The position numbers and the translations under genes are program-made. Under the pieces are notes generated by a model that saw only the letters and a list, made by a program, of their open reading frames with translations, was not told the origin of the DNA and did no database searches. Below are positions 44,604 to 53,306 of a stretch of DNA of 64,000 nucleotides, piece by piece (within the stretch, counting starts at the first letter, position 1; each line of letters opens with the position of its first letter). Source of the DNA: JANPPS01 sp965246925 (GTDB lineage Bacteria; Pseudomonadota; Alphaproteobacteria; Acetobacterales; Acetobacteraceae); the NCBI GenBank assembly GCA_965246925.1, contig OZ251994.1, positions 62,001 to 126,000 on the forward strand, written 5' to 3'.

Positions 44604-45608
44604 CTAGCCGCCGGTCAGGCTCATATGGCGGGCGACGGCGGGGGCGGGGCGGCGGCGGTCGATGACGAAATCATGGCCGAGCGGCTTCTGCGTGATCGCC
44701 AGCCGAATGGCCGCGTCCAGCTCGGCATCCGTGGCGCCGTCCCGCAGCACCCGGCGCAGGTCGGCGGCGTCATCCTGGCCCAGGCAGAGATAGAGCGTGC
44801 CGGTGCAGGTGAGGCGGACGCGGTTGCAGGATTCGCAGAAATTATGCGTCATCGGCGTGATGAAGCCGACACGGGTTCCGGTTTCGGCCACGTCGAAATA
44901 ACGGGCCGGGCCGCCAGTCTGAAAATCCGTCTCATGCAGCGTGAACCGGCTGCGCAACCGGGCGCGCACGATGGAGAGCGGCAGGTATTGTTCGGTCCGG
45001 TCCGCCACGTCCCCCATGGGCATCGTTTCGATCAGACAGAGGTCATGGCCGTTGGCGCCGCACCAGGCGAGCATATCGCCGAGGTCATCCTCGTTCACGC
45101 CTTTCAGGGCTACGGCATTGATCTTGACGTGCAATCCGGCCTGCTTGGCGGCGGCGATGCCGGCCAGCACCGGCTCGATCCTGCCCCAGCGCGTGATGCG
45201 GGTGAACTGCCCCGGGTCGAGCGTATCAAGGCTGACGTTGACCCGGCGCACCCCGGCGGCGGCCAGCGCCTCGGCGTGCTTGGTCAATTGCGTGCCGTTG
45301 GTGGTAAGCGTCAGCTCGTCCAGGCCCTGCCCGAGTTGCGTGCCGAGCCGTTCAAACAAGCTCATGACGTTGCGCCGGACCAGCGGCTCACCGCCGGTGA
45401 TACGCAGTTTGCGTGTGCCGAGGCGAACGAAGGCGGTGCACAGCCGCTCCAGCTCCTCCAGACTCAGCACATCCGCCTTGGGCAGGAAGCTCATGTCTTC
45501 GGACATACAATAGACGCAGCGCAGGTCGCACCGGTCGGTCACGGAGACGCGGAGGTAGGTGATGGACCGGCCGAAGGGGTCGATGAGCATTGGGTTAAAG
45601 TCGGGCAT
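44604..45608 (-). CDS. moaA: GTP 3',8-cyclase MoaA (molybdenum cofactor biosynthesis)
   Basis: This radical-SAM enzyme catalyses the first step of molybdopterin synthesis, converting GTP to 3',8-cH2GTP. The N-terminal cluster motif is CDLRCVYC, a GGEPL motif follows, and the second cluster motif is CESCNRVRLTCTGTLYLC. The C-terminus ends in the functional double glycine (SLTGG). I chose ATG 45608 (MPDFNPMLID), which gives the usual ~19 residues before YLRVSVTD; the frame extends to 45635 inside the DUF3553 gene. Confidence 0.95.
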   Translation of the reverse strand: MPDFNPMLIDPFGRSITYLRVSVTDRCDLRCVYCMSEDMSFLPKADVLSLEELERLCTAFVRLGTRKLRITGGEPLVRRNVMSLFERLGTQLGQGLDELTLTTNGTQLTKHAEALAAAGVRRVNVSLDTLDPGQFTRITRWGRIEPVLAGIAAAKQAGLHVKINAVALKGVNEDDLGDMLAWCGANGHDLCLIETMPMGDVADRTEQYLPLSIVRARLRSRFTLHETDFQTGGPARYFDVAETGTRVGFITPMTHNFCESCNRVRLTCTGTLYLCLGQDDAADLRRVLRDGATDAELDAAIRLAITQKPLGHDFVIDRRRPAPAVARHMSLTGG

Positions 45609-45621
45609 TGTGGCGCCGGGT

Positions 45622-45795
45622 TCAAGCCTCGTCATCGAATACGATGTCCAGGTCGATCACGGCCGTGTTGATCAGGACTTTACCGGCGTGCTCGAAATTC
45701 ACGGTGATGCGGTCACCGACCACGGATTGCACCTGCCCCTGCCCCCAATCCGGCCGGGTCGGGTGGGTGACCCGCATGCCCGGCTCGATCAGCAT
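45622..45795 (-). CDS. DUF3553 family small protein
   Basis: The 57-residue protein (MLIEPGMRVTHPTRPDWG; GQVQSVVGDRITVNFEHAG; VIDLDIVFDDEA) fits DUF3553, a short alphaproteobacterial family with an SH3-like look resembling the UvrD/CarD-type tail. Its ATG directly follows the stop of the aldolase-like gene (TGAATG), and its end lies 13 bp before moaA, so the genes form one operon. The molecular role is unknown. Confidence 0.85.
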   Translation of the reverse strand: MLIEPGMRVTHPTRPDWGQGQVQSVVGDRITVNFEHAGKVLINTAVIDLDIVFDDEA

Positions 45796-46905
45796 TCAAT
45801 GCAGCGCGCCGCGGGCGGCGACGGGCCATAGACACTCGACCCGGCCGTCGCGCACGCCCACATACCAGTCGAACCGGTCCACCGTCGGGTCGCAATGGCC
45901 GGGCGTGAGCCATACCGGCTCACCCAGGCGGAGGCCGTCGCCGTCCTGCCATTCCAACTTGCCGTGTTCGTCCGAGGCGCCGGTCATGCGGATTTCCGGG
46001 CGGAACCAGACCAGCGGCAGGCCGCTATCGGTGCTGAACGCCTTGTGCCCGGCGTCCAGCACCGCCACGCCCGGACGCGCGCTCATGACAGTTGCCAGCA
46101 CGAACAACGCCTGCTTGAACCCGGACGAGGTGCCGCCTTGGTTGCGGGCGTAGTCGGCGTCCATGAAACAATAGCTGCCGGCCTGGATCTCGGTGAACAC
46201 GCCGGACGCGGCCTCGATCTCGAAGCTGCCGGTGCCGCCGCCGCCGATGATCCCGCAGTCCAGGCCCCGCTGTCGCAGCTGCTCGATCGTGCGCCTGGTA
46301 ACGTCGACGGTATGGCCGATCGCCTTCGCCCGCTCGTCCATCGTACGGAAATGCTGCGCCTGGCCATGGTAGGATTGCAGGCCGCCGAACCGGAGATGCG
46401 ACGAGGCCGCGATCTGCTGCGCCAGCGCCACCGCGGCCGGTCCCGGTGCGATGCCGCAGCGGCCCATGCCGGCATCGATCTCGACCAGCACGGTCTGCCG
46501 GTGCCCCGCCGCCTCTGCCGCCTGTTCCAATAATGCAACCTGGTGCGAATCGTCGGCGCAAACCGCGACCCGGGCCAGGCGGCCGAGGGCCACGAGGCGG
46601 GCCAGCTTTACCGGCGCCACGACCTCGTTGCTGACGAGGATGTCGGGCACGCCGCCCCAAGCCAGGATTTCCGCCTCCCCCACCTTCTGCACGCAGGAGC
46701 CCACCGCACCTAGCGCCATCTGCCGCCGGGCGATGACGGGCGACTTATGCGTCTTGGCATGCGCCCGCAGCCGCGCGCCGGTCGGCCGCAACAAATCCGC
46801 CATGCGGGCAAGATTGTACTCGAACGCATCGAGGTCGATCAGCAGCGCTGGCGTGTCGACCTGATCGACCCGCATGCCGGGCTGCGCGGGTGTCGGCTGG
46901 ATCAA
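45796..46905 (-). CDS. D-threonine aldolase / D-serine dehydratase-like PLP enzyme
   Basis: The 369-residue product has the fold-type III alanine-racemase-like barrel with PLP-binding LRAHAKTHKSP (Lys near 54) and the C-terminal metal-binding GHCDPTVDRFDW (His and Asp). Both are typical of D-threonine aldolase and D-serine dehydratase (DSD1). It cleaves or dehydrates D-beta-hydroxy amino acids; the exact substrate is open. I keep the TTG at 46905 because the N-terminal PTPAQPG segment resembles family members. An ATG at 46875 is an alternative. It overlaps the upstream gene by 3 bp. Confidence 0.85.
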   Translation of the reverse strand: MIQPTPAQPGMRVDQVDTPALLIDLDAFEYNLARMADLLRPTGARLRAHAKTHKSPVIARRQMALGAVGSCVQKVGEAEILAWGGVPDILVSNEVVAPVKLARLVALGRLARVAVCADDSHQVALLEQAAEAAGHRQTVLVEIDAGMGRCGIAPGPAAVALAQQIAASSHLRFGGLQSYHGQAQHFRTMDERAKAIGHTVDVTRRTIEQLRQRGLDCGIIGGGGTGSFEIEAASGVFTEIQAGSYCFMDADYARNQGGTSSGFKQALFVLATVMSARPGVAVLDAGHKAFSTDSGLPLVWFRPEIRMTGASDEHGKLEWQDGDGLRLGEPVWLTPGHCDPTVDRFDWYVGVRDGRVECLWPVAARGALH

Positions 46906-48311
46906 TGCCCGGCGTTGTTCCCAGAGAAATCCGGCGCTTGCAGACCCGACTCCAGCAGCTGTGCCGACAACGCAGCCTTGAGCCGGTCGAGCCCGGAATC
47001 ATCCCGCGCCTCCGCCCGTGCAACCAGCACGGCCTGCGTGTTGGATGCACGCAGCAGCCACCAGCCATCCTCGGTCAAGACGCGTACACCATCGATGTCG
47101 TTGATGTCGGCGCGGGCGGCTCGCAGCCGGGCGGCAACCTCCTGCACAACCTGGAACTTGCGCGTGTCCGGGCAATCGAACCGCAGCTCCGGCGTGTTCA
47201 CGACCTGCGGCAACGCAAGCCGCACGGCCGAGAGCGGCCCAGATTGCCGGGCGACGATGCCTAAAAGCCGCACCGCGACATACAGCGCGTCATCGAAGCC
47301 ATACCAGCGGTCGGCATAGAAGATATGGCCAGACATTTCACCGGCAAACGGCGCGCCAAGTTCGGCCATCTTGGCCTTGATCAGGCTGTGCCCGGTCTTG
47401 AACATCATCGGCTGCCCCCCGGCGCGGGCGATCTCGTCATACAGCACCTGGCTCGCCTTCACGTCGGCGATGATGGTGGCGCCGGGATGGCTGCGCAGCA
47501 CGTCCCGCGCCAGCACCACCAGCAGCTGATCGCCTACCACCATACCGCCCGTATCGTCCACCACGCCGATCCGGTCCGCGTCACCGTCGAAGCCAATGCC
47601 GAGATCGGCGCCGTGGGCACGCACGGCGGCGATCAGCTGCTCCTGATTCTTGGCGATCGTCGGGTCCGGGTGATGCGCGGGGAAGCGTCCATCGATGACC
47701 TCGTTCAGCACGATGTGCTCCCCGGGCAAGACCTTGAGCAGCCGGGTCAATACCTCGCCCGCAGCACCGTTGGCGTTATCCCACACGATTTTCAGGACGC
47801 GGTCGCCGCCGTCCCAATCCTGCAGCAGCCGGGCGATATAGGCCTCGGTCACGTCGATCGGGCGGTCGGTGCCGGCGGCTTCGGCCACGACGTCGCCTGC
47901 GGCGGCCATAGCGCCGAGCGCCTGGATGTTGTCACCGAAGAACGCCTTCTTACCCAACATCATCTTGAAGCCGTTGTAGTCCGGCGGATTGTGGCTGCCG
48001 GTCACCATGACGGCACCGTCCGTCTCGAGCGTGGTTGCGGCAAAATACAGCAGCGGCGTCGGCCCGCGGCCTACGCGCAGCACCTCCATCCCGCTCGCCT
48101 TCAGCCCGTCCGTCACTGCCCCGGCCAGTTCCGGCGACGACAGCCGTCCGTCATAGCCGACCGCTACCGTGCGTCCGCCGGCGCGTGACACGATCGTGCC
48201 GAAGCACCGGCCGATGGCGAAGGCGTCGGCGGCGTGCAGCGTTCGTCCGACGACGCCGCGGATGTCATATTCGCGCAGGCTGGTCGAGTCGAAATGATGT
48301 TGAAAGCCCAT
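46902..48311 (-). CDS. phosphoglucomutase/phosphomannomutase
   Basis: The 469-residue enzyme of the alpha-D-phosphohexomutase family interconverts hexose 1- and 6-phosphates. Active-site loop VMVTGSHNPPDYNGF carries the phosphoserine, GFDGDADRIGVVD the Mg site, GEMSGHIFYADRWYG the sugar loop, and RASNTQAVLVARAEA the phosphate loop. ATG 48311 overlaps the galU stop (TGATG) and has GAGGAG upstream; a GTG at 48320 is possible. With galU it forms a glucose-1-phosphate to UDP-glucose pair that feeds envelope polysaccharides. Confidence 0.92.
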   Translation of the reverse strand: MGFQHHFDSTSLREYDIRGVVGRTLHAADAFAIGRCFGTIVSRAGGRTVAVGYDGRLSSPELAGAVTDGLKASGMEVLRVGRGPTPLLYFAATTLETDGAVMVTGSHNPPDYNGFKMMLGKKAFFGDNIQALGAMAAAGDVVAEAAGTDRPIDVTEAYIARLLQDWDGGDRVLKIVWDNANGAAGEVLTRLLKVLPGEHIVLNEVIDGRFPAHHPDPTIAKNQEQLIAAVRAHGADLGIGFDGDADRIGVVDDTGGMVVGDQLLVVLARDVLRSHPGATIIADVKASQVLYDEIARAGGQPMMFKTGHSLIKAKMAELGAPFAGEMSGHIFYADRWYGFDDALYVAVRLLGIVARQSGPLSAVRLALPQVVNTPELRFDCPDTRKFQVVQEVAARLRAARADINDIDGVRVLTEDGWWLLRASNTQAVLVARAEARDDSGLDRLKAALSAQLLESGLQAPDFSGNNAGH

Positions 48312-49192
48312 CAGGCACACTCCTCGCAGTAGCTGCGCATGAAAGCGCGAACTTGGTCCGCCAAGTCAGGACGCTTCAGCGCAAACGCGATCTGCGCCTC
48401 GAGAAAGCCGATCTTGTCGCCGCAATCGAACCGGCGGCCCTCATACCGTAGGCCGTGGAACGGCGTGTGACCGATCATCCGCGCCATTGCGTCCGTCAGT
48501 TGCACCTCATTGCCGGCCCCGCGCTCCATCCGGGCAAGGTGCGTGATGACTTCGGGCAACAGAACATACCGCCCGATGATGGAAAGGTTGGACGGTGCAT
48601 CGGCTGGCTTCGGCTTCTCCACCAGCCCCAGCACCTCGGCCAGCCGCCCGTCATCGTTGCCAATCTTCAGGATGCCATAGCGGTTGGTCTGATCCTTCGG
48701 CACCTCGGTCACGGCAACGACGTTGCCGCCGGTCTCGGCATAGACGGAGGCGAGTTGGGCCAAGCACGGCGTATCACTCAGTACCAGATCGTCTGGCAGC
48801 AGAATGGCGAACGGGTCGTCACCGACGAAGGCACGGGCGCACCAGATCGCATGGCCCAGCCCCAGCGGCACCTGCTGGCGAACCGTCGTGATGGAGCCCG
48901 GTGGCACCTTCATCCCGTCCAGCATCTGCAGCATCTCCGTCTTGCCGCGCTCCCGTAGATTGGCCTCGAGCTCGTACGACACATCGAAGTGATCGATCAG
49001 CGCGGTCTTTCCCCGGCCAGAGACCAGGCAGAACTGCTCGATACCCGCAGCCCGTGCTTCTTCGACGGCGTATTGAATCAATGGCTTATCGACGACCGGC
49101 AGCATCTCCTTGGCCATCGCCTTCGTGGCCGGCAGGAAGCGCGTGCCGAGTCCGGCAACGGGCAGGACGGCTTTGCGGAGTTTCTTGATCAC
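48311..49192 (-). CDS. galU: UTP-glucose-1-phosphate uridylyltransferase
   Basis: The 293-residue product contains the nucleotidyltransferase signature AVLPVAGLGTRFLPATKAM and KEMLPVVDKPLIQYAVEEA, then FAILLPDDLVL and GLVEKPKP. It makes UDP-glucose from UTP and glucose-1-phosphate. It heads a run of overlapping genes (phosphomutase, aldolase, DUF3553, moaA) in the same direction. The length is normal. Confidence 0.95.
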   Translation of the reverse strand: MIKKLRKAVLPVAGLGTRFLPATKAMAKEMLPVVDKPLIQYAVEEARAAGIEQFCLVSGRGKTALIDHFDVSYELEANLRERGKTEMLQMLDGMKVPPGSITTVRQQVPLGLGHAIWCARAFVGDDPFAILLPDDLVLSDTPCLAQLASVYAETGGNVVAVTEVPKDQTNRYGILKIGNDDGRLAEVLGLVEKPKPADAPSNLSIIGRYVLLPEVITHLARMERGAGNEVQLTDAMARMIGHTPFHGLRYEGRRFDCGDKIGFLEAQIAFALKRPDLADQVRAFMRSYCEECA

Positions 49193-49293
49193 GTGATGTC
49201 ACCATCCTCTTTGGCGCTGCAAGCTAAGGCCCAGCGTCGTGCGAGGCAGCAAGTGCCATGGCATTTGTCTGGCATCAACCCGCCTTCTTCCGG

Positions 49294-51570
49294 CTACGCC
49301 TGAGCACGCTGCGCCTCCATCGACAGCACGGCGCTGATGTTGACGATGCCACGCGCGGTGACGCTGGGCACCAGCACATGCAGCGGCTTGGACACACCCA
49401 GCAATAGAGGCCCGATCGACAAACCGTCCGCTGCCGCCGCAAGAAGGGTGAACCCGATATTGGCCGCGTCGAGCGTGGGCATGATCAGCAGGTTGGCCAC
49501 GCCCTTCAGCTTGCTATCCGGCACAGCCCGGTCCCGCAGTGCCTCGACCAGGGCGGCGTCCGCATGCATCTCCCCGTCCACCTCGAGCTCAGGATGGCTC
49601 GCGCGTAGCGCTTCGAGGGCGGTGCGCATCTTGCGGGCCGTGTCGGAGCGGCTGGAGCCGAAGCTGGAATGAGACAGCAGCGCGGCTTTTGGCACGATGC
49701 CAAAGCTTCGCACCGTATCGGCCGCCAGCGCCGTCATTTCGGCAATCTGATCCGCCGTTGGGTCCACGTTGATGTGCGTATCGCAGATGAACAGCACGCC
49801 CGTTTGCAGAATGAGACAGGACAGGGCGTAGAGGCGGCTGATATCCGGCCGCTTGGGAATAATTGGGATGGCATAGCCCATATGCCTCCACCAATCGCCC
49901 GTGCCGCCGCATACGGCCGCATCGGCCAGTCCGGCTTGCAGCATCATGCTGGCGGTCACGGTACTGCGGCGCACCATGCGGCGCGCGGCGGCGTCCGGTG
50001 GCGCACCACGCCGGCCCGCCAACGCCTGATAGGCGGCTACCAGCGGATCGAACACGGCGCGGTCCACTTCCGGGTCTAAGACTTGAACCGACTCATCCAG
50101 ATCGAGCCGAAGCCCGAGCGCCTTGACCCTCTCGGCGATCCTACCCCGGTTGCCAAGCAAGATGGGCTCCGCAATGCCGTCATCCACCACGGTCTGCACA
50201 GCGCGGAGTACCCGGTCATCTTCTCCCTCGGCATAGACGATCTTGCGCATGCTCTGCCGCGCGGCTTCGAGCACCGGGCCCATGAACTGGCCGGAGCGGA
50301 ACACGAACTTCTCCAGCTCACGCCGGTAGGCGCCGAAATCTTCGATCGGGCGCTTGGCCACCCCGGTCCGCATCGCCGCAGCCGCAACCGCCGGGGCGAT
50401 CTGTAGGATCAGCCGCGGATCGAACGGTTTCGGGATGATGTAGTCCGGGCCGAATGTCGGCGCGGCCCCGCCATAGGCCGCAGCCACGACCTCACTCGCC
50501 TCCACCCGCGCCAGGACGGCAATGGCTTCCACGCAGGCGATTTTCATCGCCTCATTGATCTCGGTCGCGCCAACGTCCAGCGCGCCGCGGAAGATGAACG
50601 GAAAGCAGAGAACGTTGTTGACCTGGTTCGGATAGTCGCTGCGCCCGGTAGCGACGATGGCATCCGGACGCGCAGCGCGGACCGCCTCAGGCAAAATCTC
50701 CGGCTCCGGATTGGCCAGGGCAAGTATCAACGGCTTTGGCCCTAGCAGGTGCAGCCACTCGGCCTTCAGTACGCGGGGTGCGGATAGGCCGAGGAACACG
50801 TCGGCCCCGGCCAGGACGTCCGGCAGGTGGCGGGCGTCGGTCTGCTTGGCGTAACGGGCCATGTTCGGCGCCATCGGCCCTTCCCGCCCAGCGTGCACGA
50901 CGCCGTTGAGATCCGTCAGCGTGACGTTCTCCACCGGCAACCCCATGGTAACCAGCAGATCCACGCAGGCCAGCGCCGCAGCACCAGCCCCCGACGTCAC
51001 GAGCCGGATTTCCTCCAGCGACTTTCCTTGTAGCACTAGCCCGTTCCGGATCGCGGCAGCGACGATGATGGCGGTGCCATGCTGATCATCGTGAAAAACG
51101 GGAATGGCCATGCGTTCGCGTAGCCGCCGCTCGATTTCGAAGCACTCCGGCGCCTTGATGTCCTCGAGGTTGATGGCGCCAAAGGTCGGCTCCAGCGCCG
51201 CGACCACGTTGATGAACAGCTCGGGATCGGCGGCGTCCACCTCGATGTCGAACACGTCGATGCCGGCAAATTTCTTGAATAGGACGGCCTTACCCTCCAT
51301 CACAGGCTTGCCCGCCAGTGCGCCGATGTTGCCAAGCCCCAGCACAGCCGTGCCGTTGGAGATGACGGCCACCAGATTGCCGCGTGCCGTGAGGTCCCGG
51401 GCGCTGTCCGGGTCCGCCACGATAGCTTCGCAGGCGGCCGCCACACCCGGCGAGTAGGCAAGCGCCAGGTCCCGCTGGGTGGCCATACGCTTCGTCGGCT
51501 CGACCGTGAGCTTTCCCGGGCGCGGCAGGCGGTGGTAGTCCAGCGCCGCCTTGCGAAAATCCTCATCCAT
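49294..51570 (-). CDS. maeB: NADP-dependent malic enzyme with phosphotransacetylase-like domain
   Basis: The 758-residue fusion has the malic enzyme part in residues ~1-430 (LALAYSPGVAAACEAI, GAINLEDIKAPECFEIE, FHDDQHGTAIIVAAAI, NAD(P) region VTSGAGAAALACVDLL). A phosphotransacetylase-like part follows (MRKIVYAEGEDDRVLRA; CGGTGDWWRHMGYAIPI). It decarboxylates malate to pyruvate with NADP; in this class the PTA-like part is regulatory. The length matches the MaeB family. The frame opens at ATG 51570. Confidence 0.95.
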   Translation of the reverse strand: MDEDFRKAALDYHRLPRPGKLTVEPTKRMATQRDLALAYSPGVAAACEAIVADPDSARDLTARGNLVAVISNGTAVLGLGNIGALAGKPVMEGKAVLFKKFAGIDVFDIEVDAADPELFINVVAALEPTFGAINLEDIKAPECFEIERRLRERMAIPVFHDDQHGTAIIVAAAIRNGLVLQGKSLEEIRLVTSGAGAAALACVDLLVTMGLPVENVTLTDLNGVVHAGREGPMAPNMARYAKQTDARHLPDVLAGADVFLGLSAPRVLKAEWLHLLGPKPLILALANPEPEILPEAVRAARPDAIVATGRSDYPNQVNNVLCFPFIFRGALDVGATEINEAMKIACVEAIAVLARVEASEVVAAAYGGAAPTFGPDYIIPKPFDPRLILQIAPAVAAAAMRTGVAKRPIEDFGAYRRELEKFVFRSGQFMGPVLEAARQSMRKIVYAEGEDDRVLRAVQTVVDDGIAEPILLGNRGRIAERVKALGLRLDLDESVQVLDPEVDRAVFDPLVAAYQALAGRRGAPPDAAARRMVRRSTVTASMMLQAGLADAAVCGGTGDWWRHMGYAIPIIPKRPDISRLYALSCLILQTGVLFICDTHINVDPTADQIAEMTALAADTVRSFGIVPKAALLSHSSFGSSRSDTARKMRTALEALRASHPELEVDGEMHADAALVEALRDRAVPDSKLKGVANLLIMPTLDAANIGFTLLAAAADGLSIGPLLLGVSKPLHVLVPSVTARGIVNISAVLSMEAQRAQA

Positions 51571-51716
51571 CGTCGCCCCCCACGGGCGTCACCGCCCTGA
51601 ACTGCCGCCAAGATCAGGCAGACCGGCTATGTTGGCAATCCGGCGGCGCTGCAACGGCATTGTTTCGGCCTTTCATGGAGCAGGGACCGTTCCCTCTGAC
51701 CACGATAATCGGCCAA

Positions 51717-51740
51717 AATCGTTAAAAAGCCCTTAAGGGC
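51717..51740 (-). terminator. possible intrinsic terminator of tRNA-Leu
   Basis: On the minus strand GCCCTTAAGGGC is followed directly by TTTTT, about 65 nt after the 3' end of the tRNA. The stem is only 4 bp around TTAA, so strength is uncertain. The rest of 51571-51803 shows no further gene. Confidence 0.45.
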
Positions 51741-51803
51741 AGGCCATAGTGCGGTCTCACACAATGACTATATCGTTAATGCCTGCATGTAGGATGTCCG
51801 GAA

Positions 51804-51886
51804 TGCGGTCGAGAAGACTCGAACTTCCACAGGGTTTCCCCCACAAGCACCTCAAGCTTGCGCGTCTACCATTTCGCCACGACCGC
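51804..51886 (-). tRNA. tRNA-Leu (anticodon GAG)
   Basis: The acceptor stem GCGGTCG pairs with CGACCGC, the anticodon arm is CAAGC-TTGAGGT-GCTTG with anticodon GAG, there is a long variable arm as in class II tRNAs, and the T arm contains GTTCGAGTC. The discriminator base is A, and CCA is not encoded. Confidence 0.93.
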
Positions 51887-51912
51887 ACAGTCCCGGCACG
51901 CCGCTATAGCCG

Positions 51913-52599
51913 ATGCCGTTAGCCGCTTCAATGACCCAAGCGCGCCAAACCGCGCCCGAGTGGACGCGGCACCCCGGCCTGCTACCGTATCCAGAAGCAG
52001 TCGCAGCCATGCAAGCGCGCGCCGAGGCCATACGGGCCGGCACGGCGGCCGAATGCATTTGGCTCGTAGAGCATCCGCCGCTCTACACGGCCGGCACCTC
52101 CGCCAAGGCGCAAGACCTCAGCAATCCCGAGCTTTTACCAATTTTCGACGCCGGGCGCGGCGGGCAATGGACCTATCACGGACCCGGCCAGCGCACGGTT
52201 TACGTCATGCTGGACCTGACCAAGCTGCACAGCCACGTCCGGCCACGCGACGTGCGCAGCTTCGTCGGTGGCCTTGAAGAATGGCTCATCCGCACCCTCG
52301 CGCGGCTCGGCGTCACCGGTGAGCGCCGGGCCGGGCGGGTCGGCATCTGGGTGGCGCACGATGGCGTGGAAAGCAAGATCGCCGCCATCGGCGTCCGCGT
52401 CACACGCTGGGTAAGCTGGCACGGCGTCGCGCTGAACGTGCATCCGGACCTCAGCCATTTCGACGGAATCGTTCCGTGCGGCATCACCGGGCACGGGGTC
52501 ACGAGCCTGCGGGCGCTCGGCCACGCGGTGACCATGGACAGGGTGGATCAGGCGCTCCGCGCGGCCTGGGATGAGGTCTTTAGCGGCTCAGGCGAATGA
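51913..52599 (+). CDS. lipB: octanoyltransferase LipB
   Basis: The 228-residue enzyme moves octanoyl from acyl carrier protein to lipoyl domains. Motifs: WTYHGPGQRTVYVMLDL, GRVGIWVAHDGVESKIAAIG (catalytic Lys), WHGVALNVHPDLSHFDGIVPCGI (catalytic Cys). The start at 51913 gives ATG-CCG-TTA; a second ATG (MTQARQ) lies six codons in. The gene is convergent with, and overlaps by 20 bp, the ATP12 gene. Confidence 0.95.
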   Translation: MPLAASMTQARQTAPEWTRHPGLLPYPEAVAAMQARAEAIRAGTAAECIWLVEHPPLYTAGTSAKAQDLSNPELLPIFDAGRGGQWTYHGPGQRTVYVMLDLTKLHSHVRPRDVRSFVGGLEEWLIRTLARLGVTGERRAGRVGIWVAHDGVESKIAAIGVRVTRWVSWHGVALNVHPDLSHFDGIVPCGITGHGVTSLRALGHAVTMDRVDQALRAAWDEVFSGSGE

Positions 52600-53296
52600 A
52601 ACGCTCAGCCAGCGCCAGGTCGTCGCGCACCGTTTGCCGGCGGTGCGACGCCTCCGCATCCTCACCCCATTGCTCGGCCTGAAAGAGTTCATCGAGGCAC
52701 GAAGCGGCGTAGGCCGCCTCGGCCGTCAGCGCGCCGGTGGCCAACGCCAAGCCTAGCACGGCGCTGCCCATGACCGGTACGGCGATGCCCAGCGCGGCCA
52801 GCAATGCCGGGTCCATCGCCGCATACAGCCCGCCGACCCGGGCCAGCGCCGCCTGATCCTGCGCACGGTGCAGGATACCCTCGGCAACTTCGAGCCGCGC
52901 CCCGTGCGTCTGTTCCAGCCAATCCAGCCAAGGCTGCCACTCCCGCGCCTGACGCACCATGAGCGCCAGCGGGTGTTCAGCGCGGTAGCAGAGCAGGTCG
53001 CTTTCGGCATACGCCGCCAGCGCTGCCGTCACCGGACCCGGCGCCGGCGCGATGCGGTCCTGCGCCGTGCCGGCCAGCCGGGTGAGCGGGATGGCGTGCA
53101 TGCCCACGGTCCCGCCCTTGGCCCCGCCCGCCACCTGCCACTCCGCGGCGATCGCCTCGGCCAAAGCGGCGCTGCCCGTCGTGAGCGCCCGCCCGCCCTT
53201 GACGTCACCAGGGATTTGCAGCGGCTTGCCGTCCAGCAGCACGGTCCAGCCTTGGTCAAGCGGCGCCACCGTGGCGCTGTCCCAAAAACGAAGCAC
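52580..53296 (-). CDS. ATP12 family F1-ATPase assembly chaperone
   Basis: The 238-residue protein (LRFWDSATVAPLDQGWTVLL, IAAEWQVAGG, TRLAGTAQDRI, DLLCYRAEHPLALMVRQ) matches ATP12. ATP12 helps assemble the alpha subunit into F1 in mitochondria and alphaproteobacteria, and the family is a phylogenetic marker for this class. It starts 10 bp after the AsmA-like gene stop. Confidence 0.92.
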   Translation of the reverse strand: MLRFWDSATVAPLDQGWTVLLDGKPLQIPGDVKGGRALTTGSAALAEAIAAEWQVAGGAKGGTVGMHAIPLTRLAGTAQDRIAPAPGPVTAALAAYAESDLLCYRAEHPLALMVRQAREWQPWLDWLEQTHGARLEVAEGILHRAQDQAALARVGGLYAAMDPALLAALGIAVPVMGSAVLGLALATGALTAEAAYAASCLDELFQAEQWGEDAEASHRRQTVRDDLALAERFIRLSR

Positions 53297-53306
53297 GCCG
53301 TCTCCC

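Noticed and set aside
44601..45671. 356-codon plus-strand frame opposite moaA
   Set aside because: moaA on the minus strand carries all catalytic motifs; the opposite frame has none.
51729..51740. GCCCTTAAGGGC palindrome as a transcription factor site
   Set aside because: On the minus strand it is followed by TTTTT just behind tRNA-Leu, so a weak terminator is the simpler reading.
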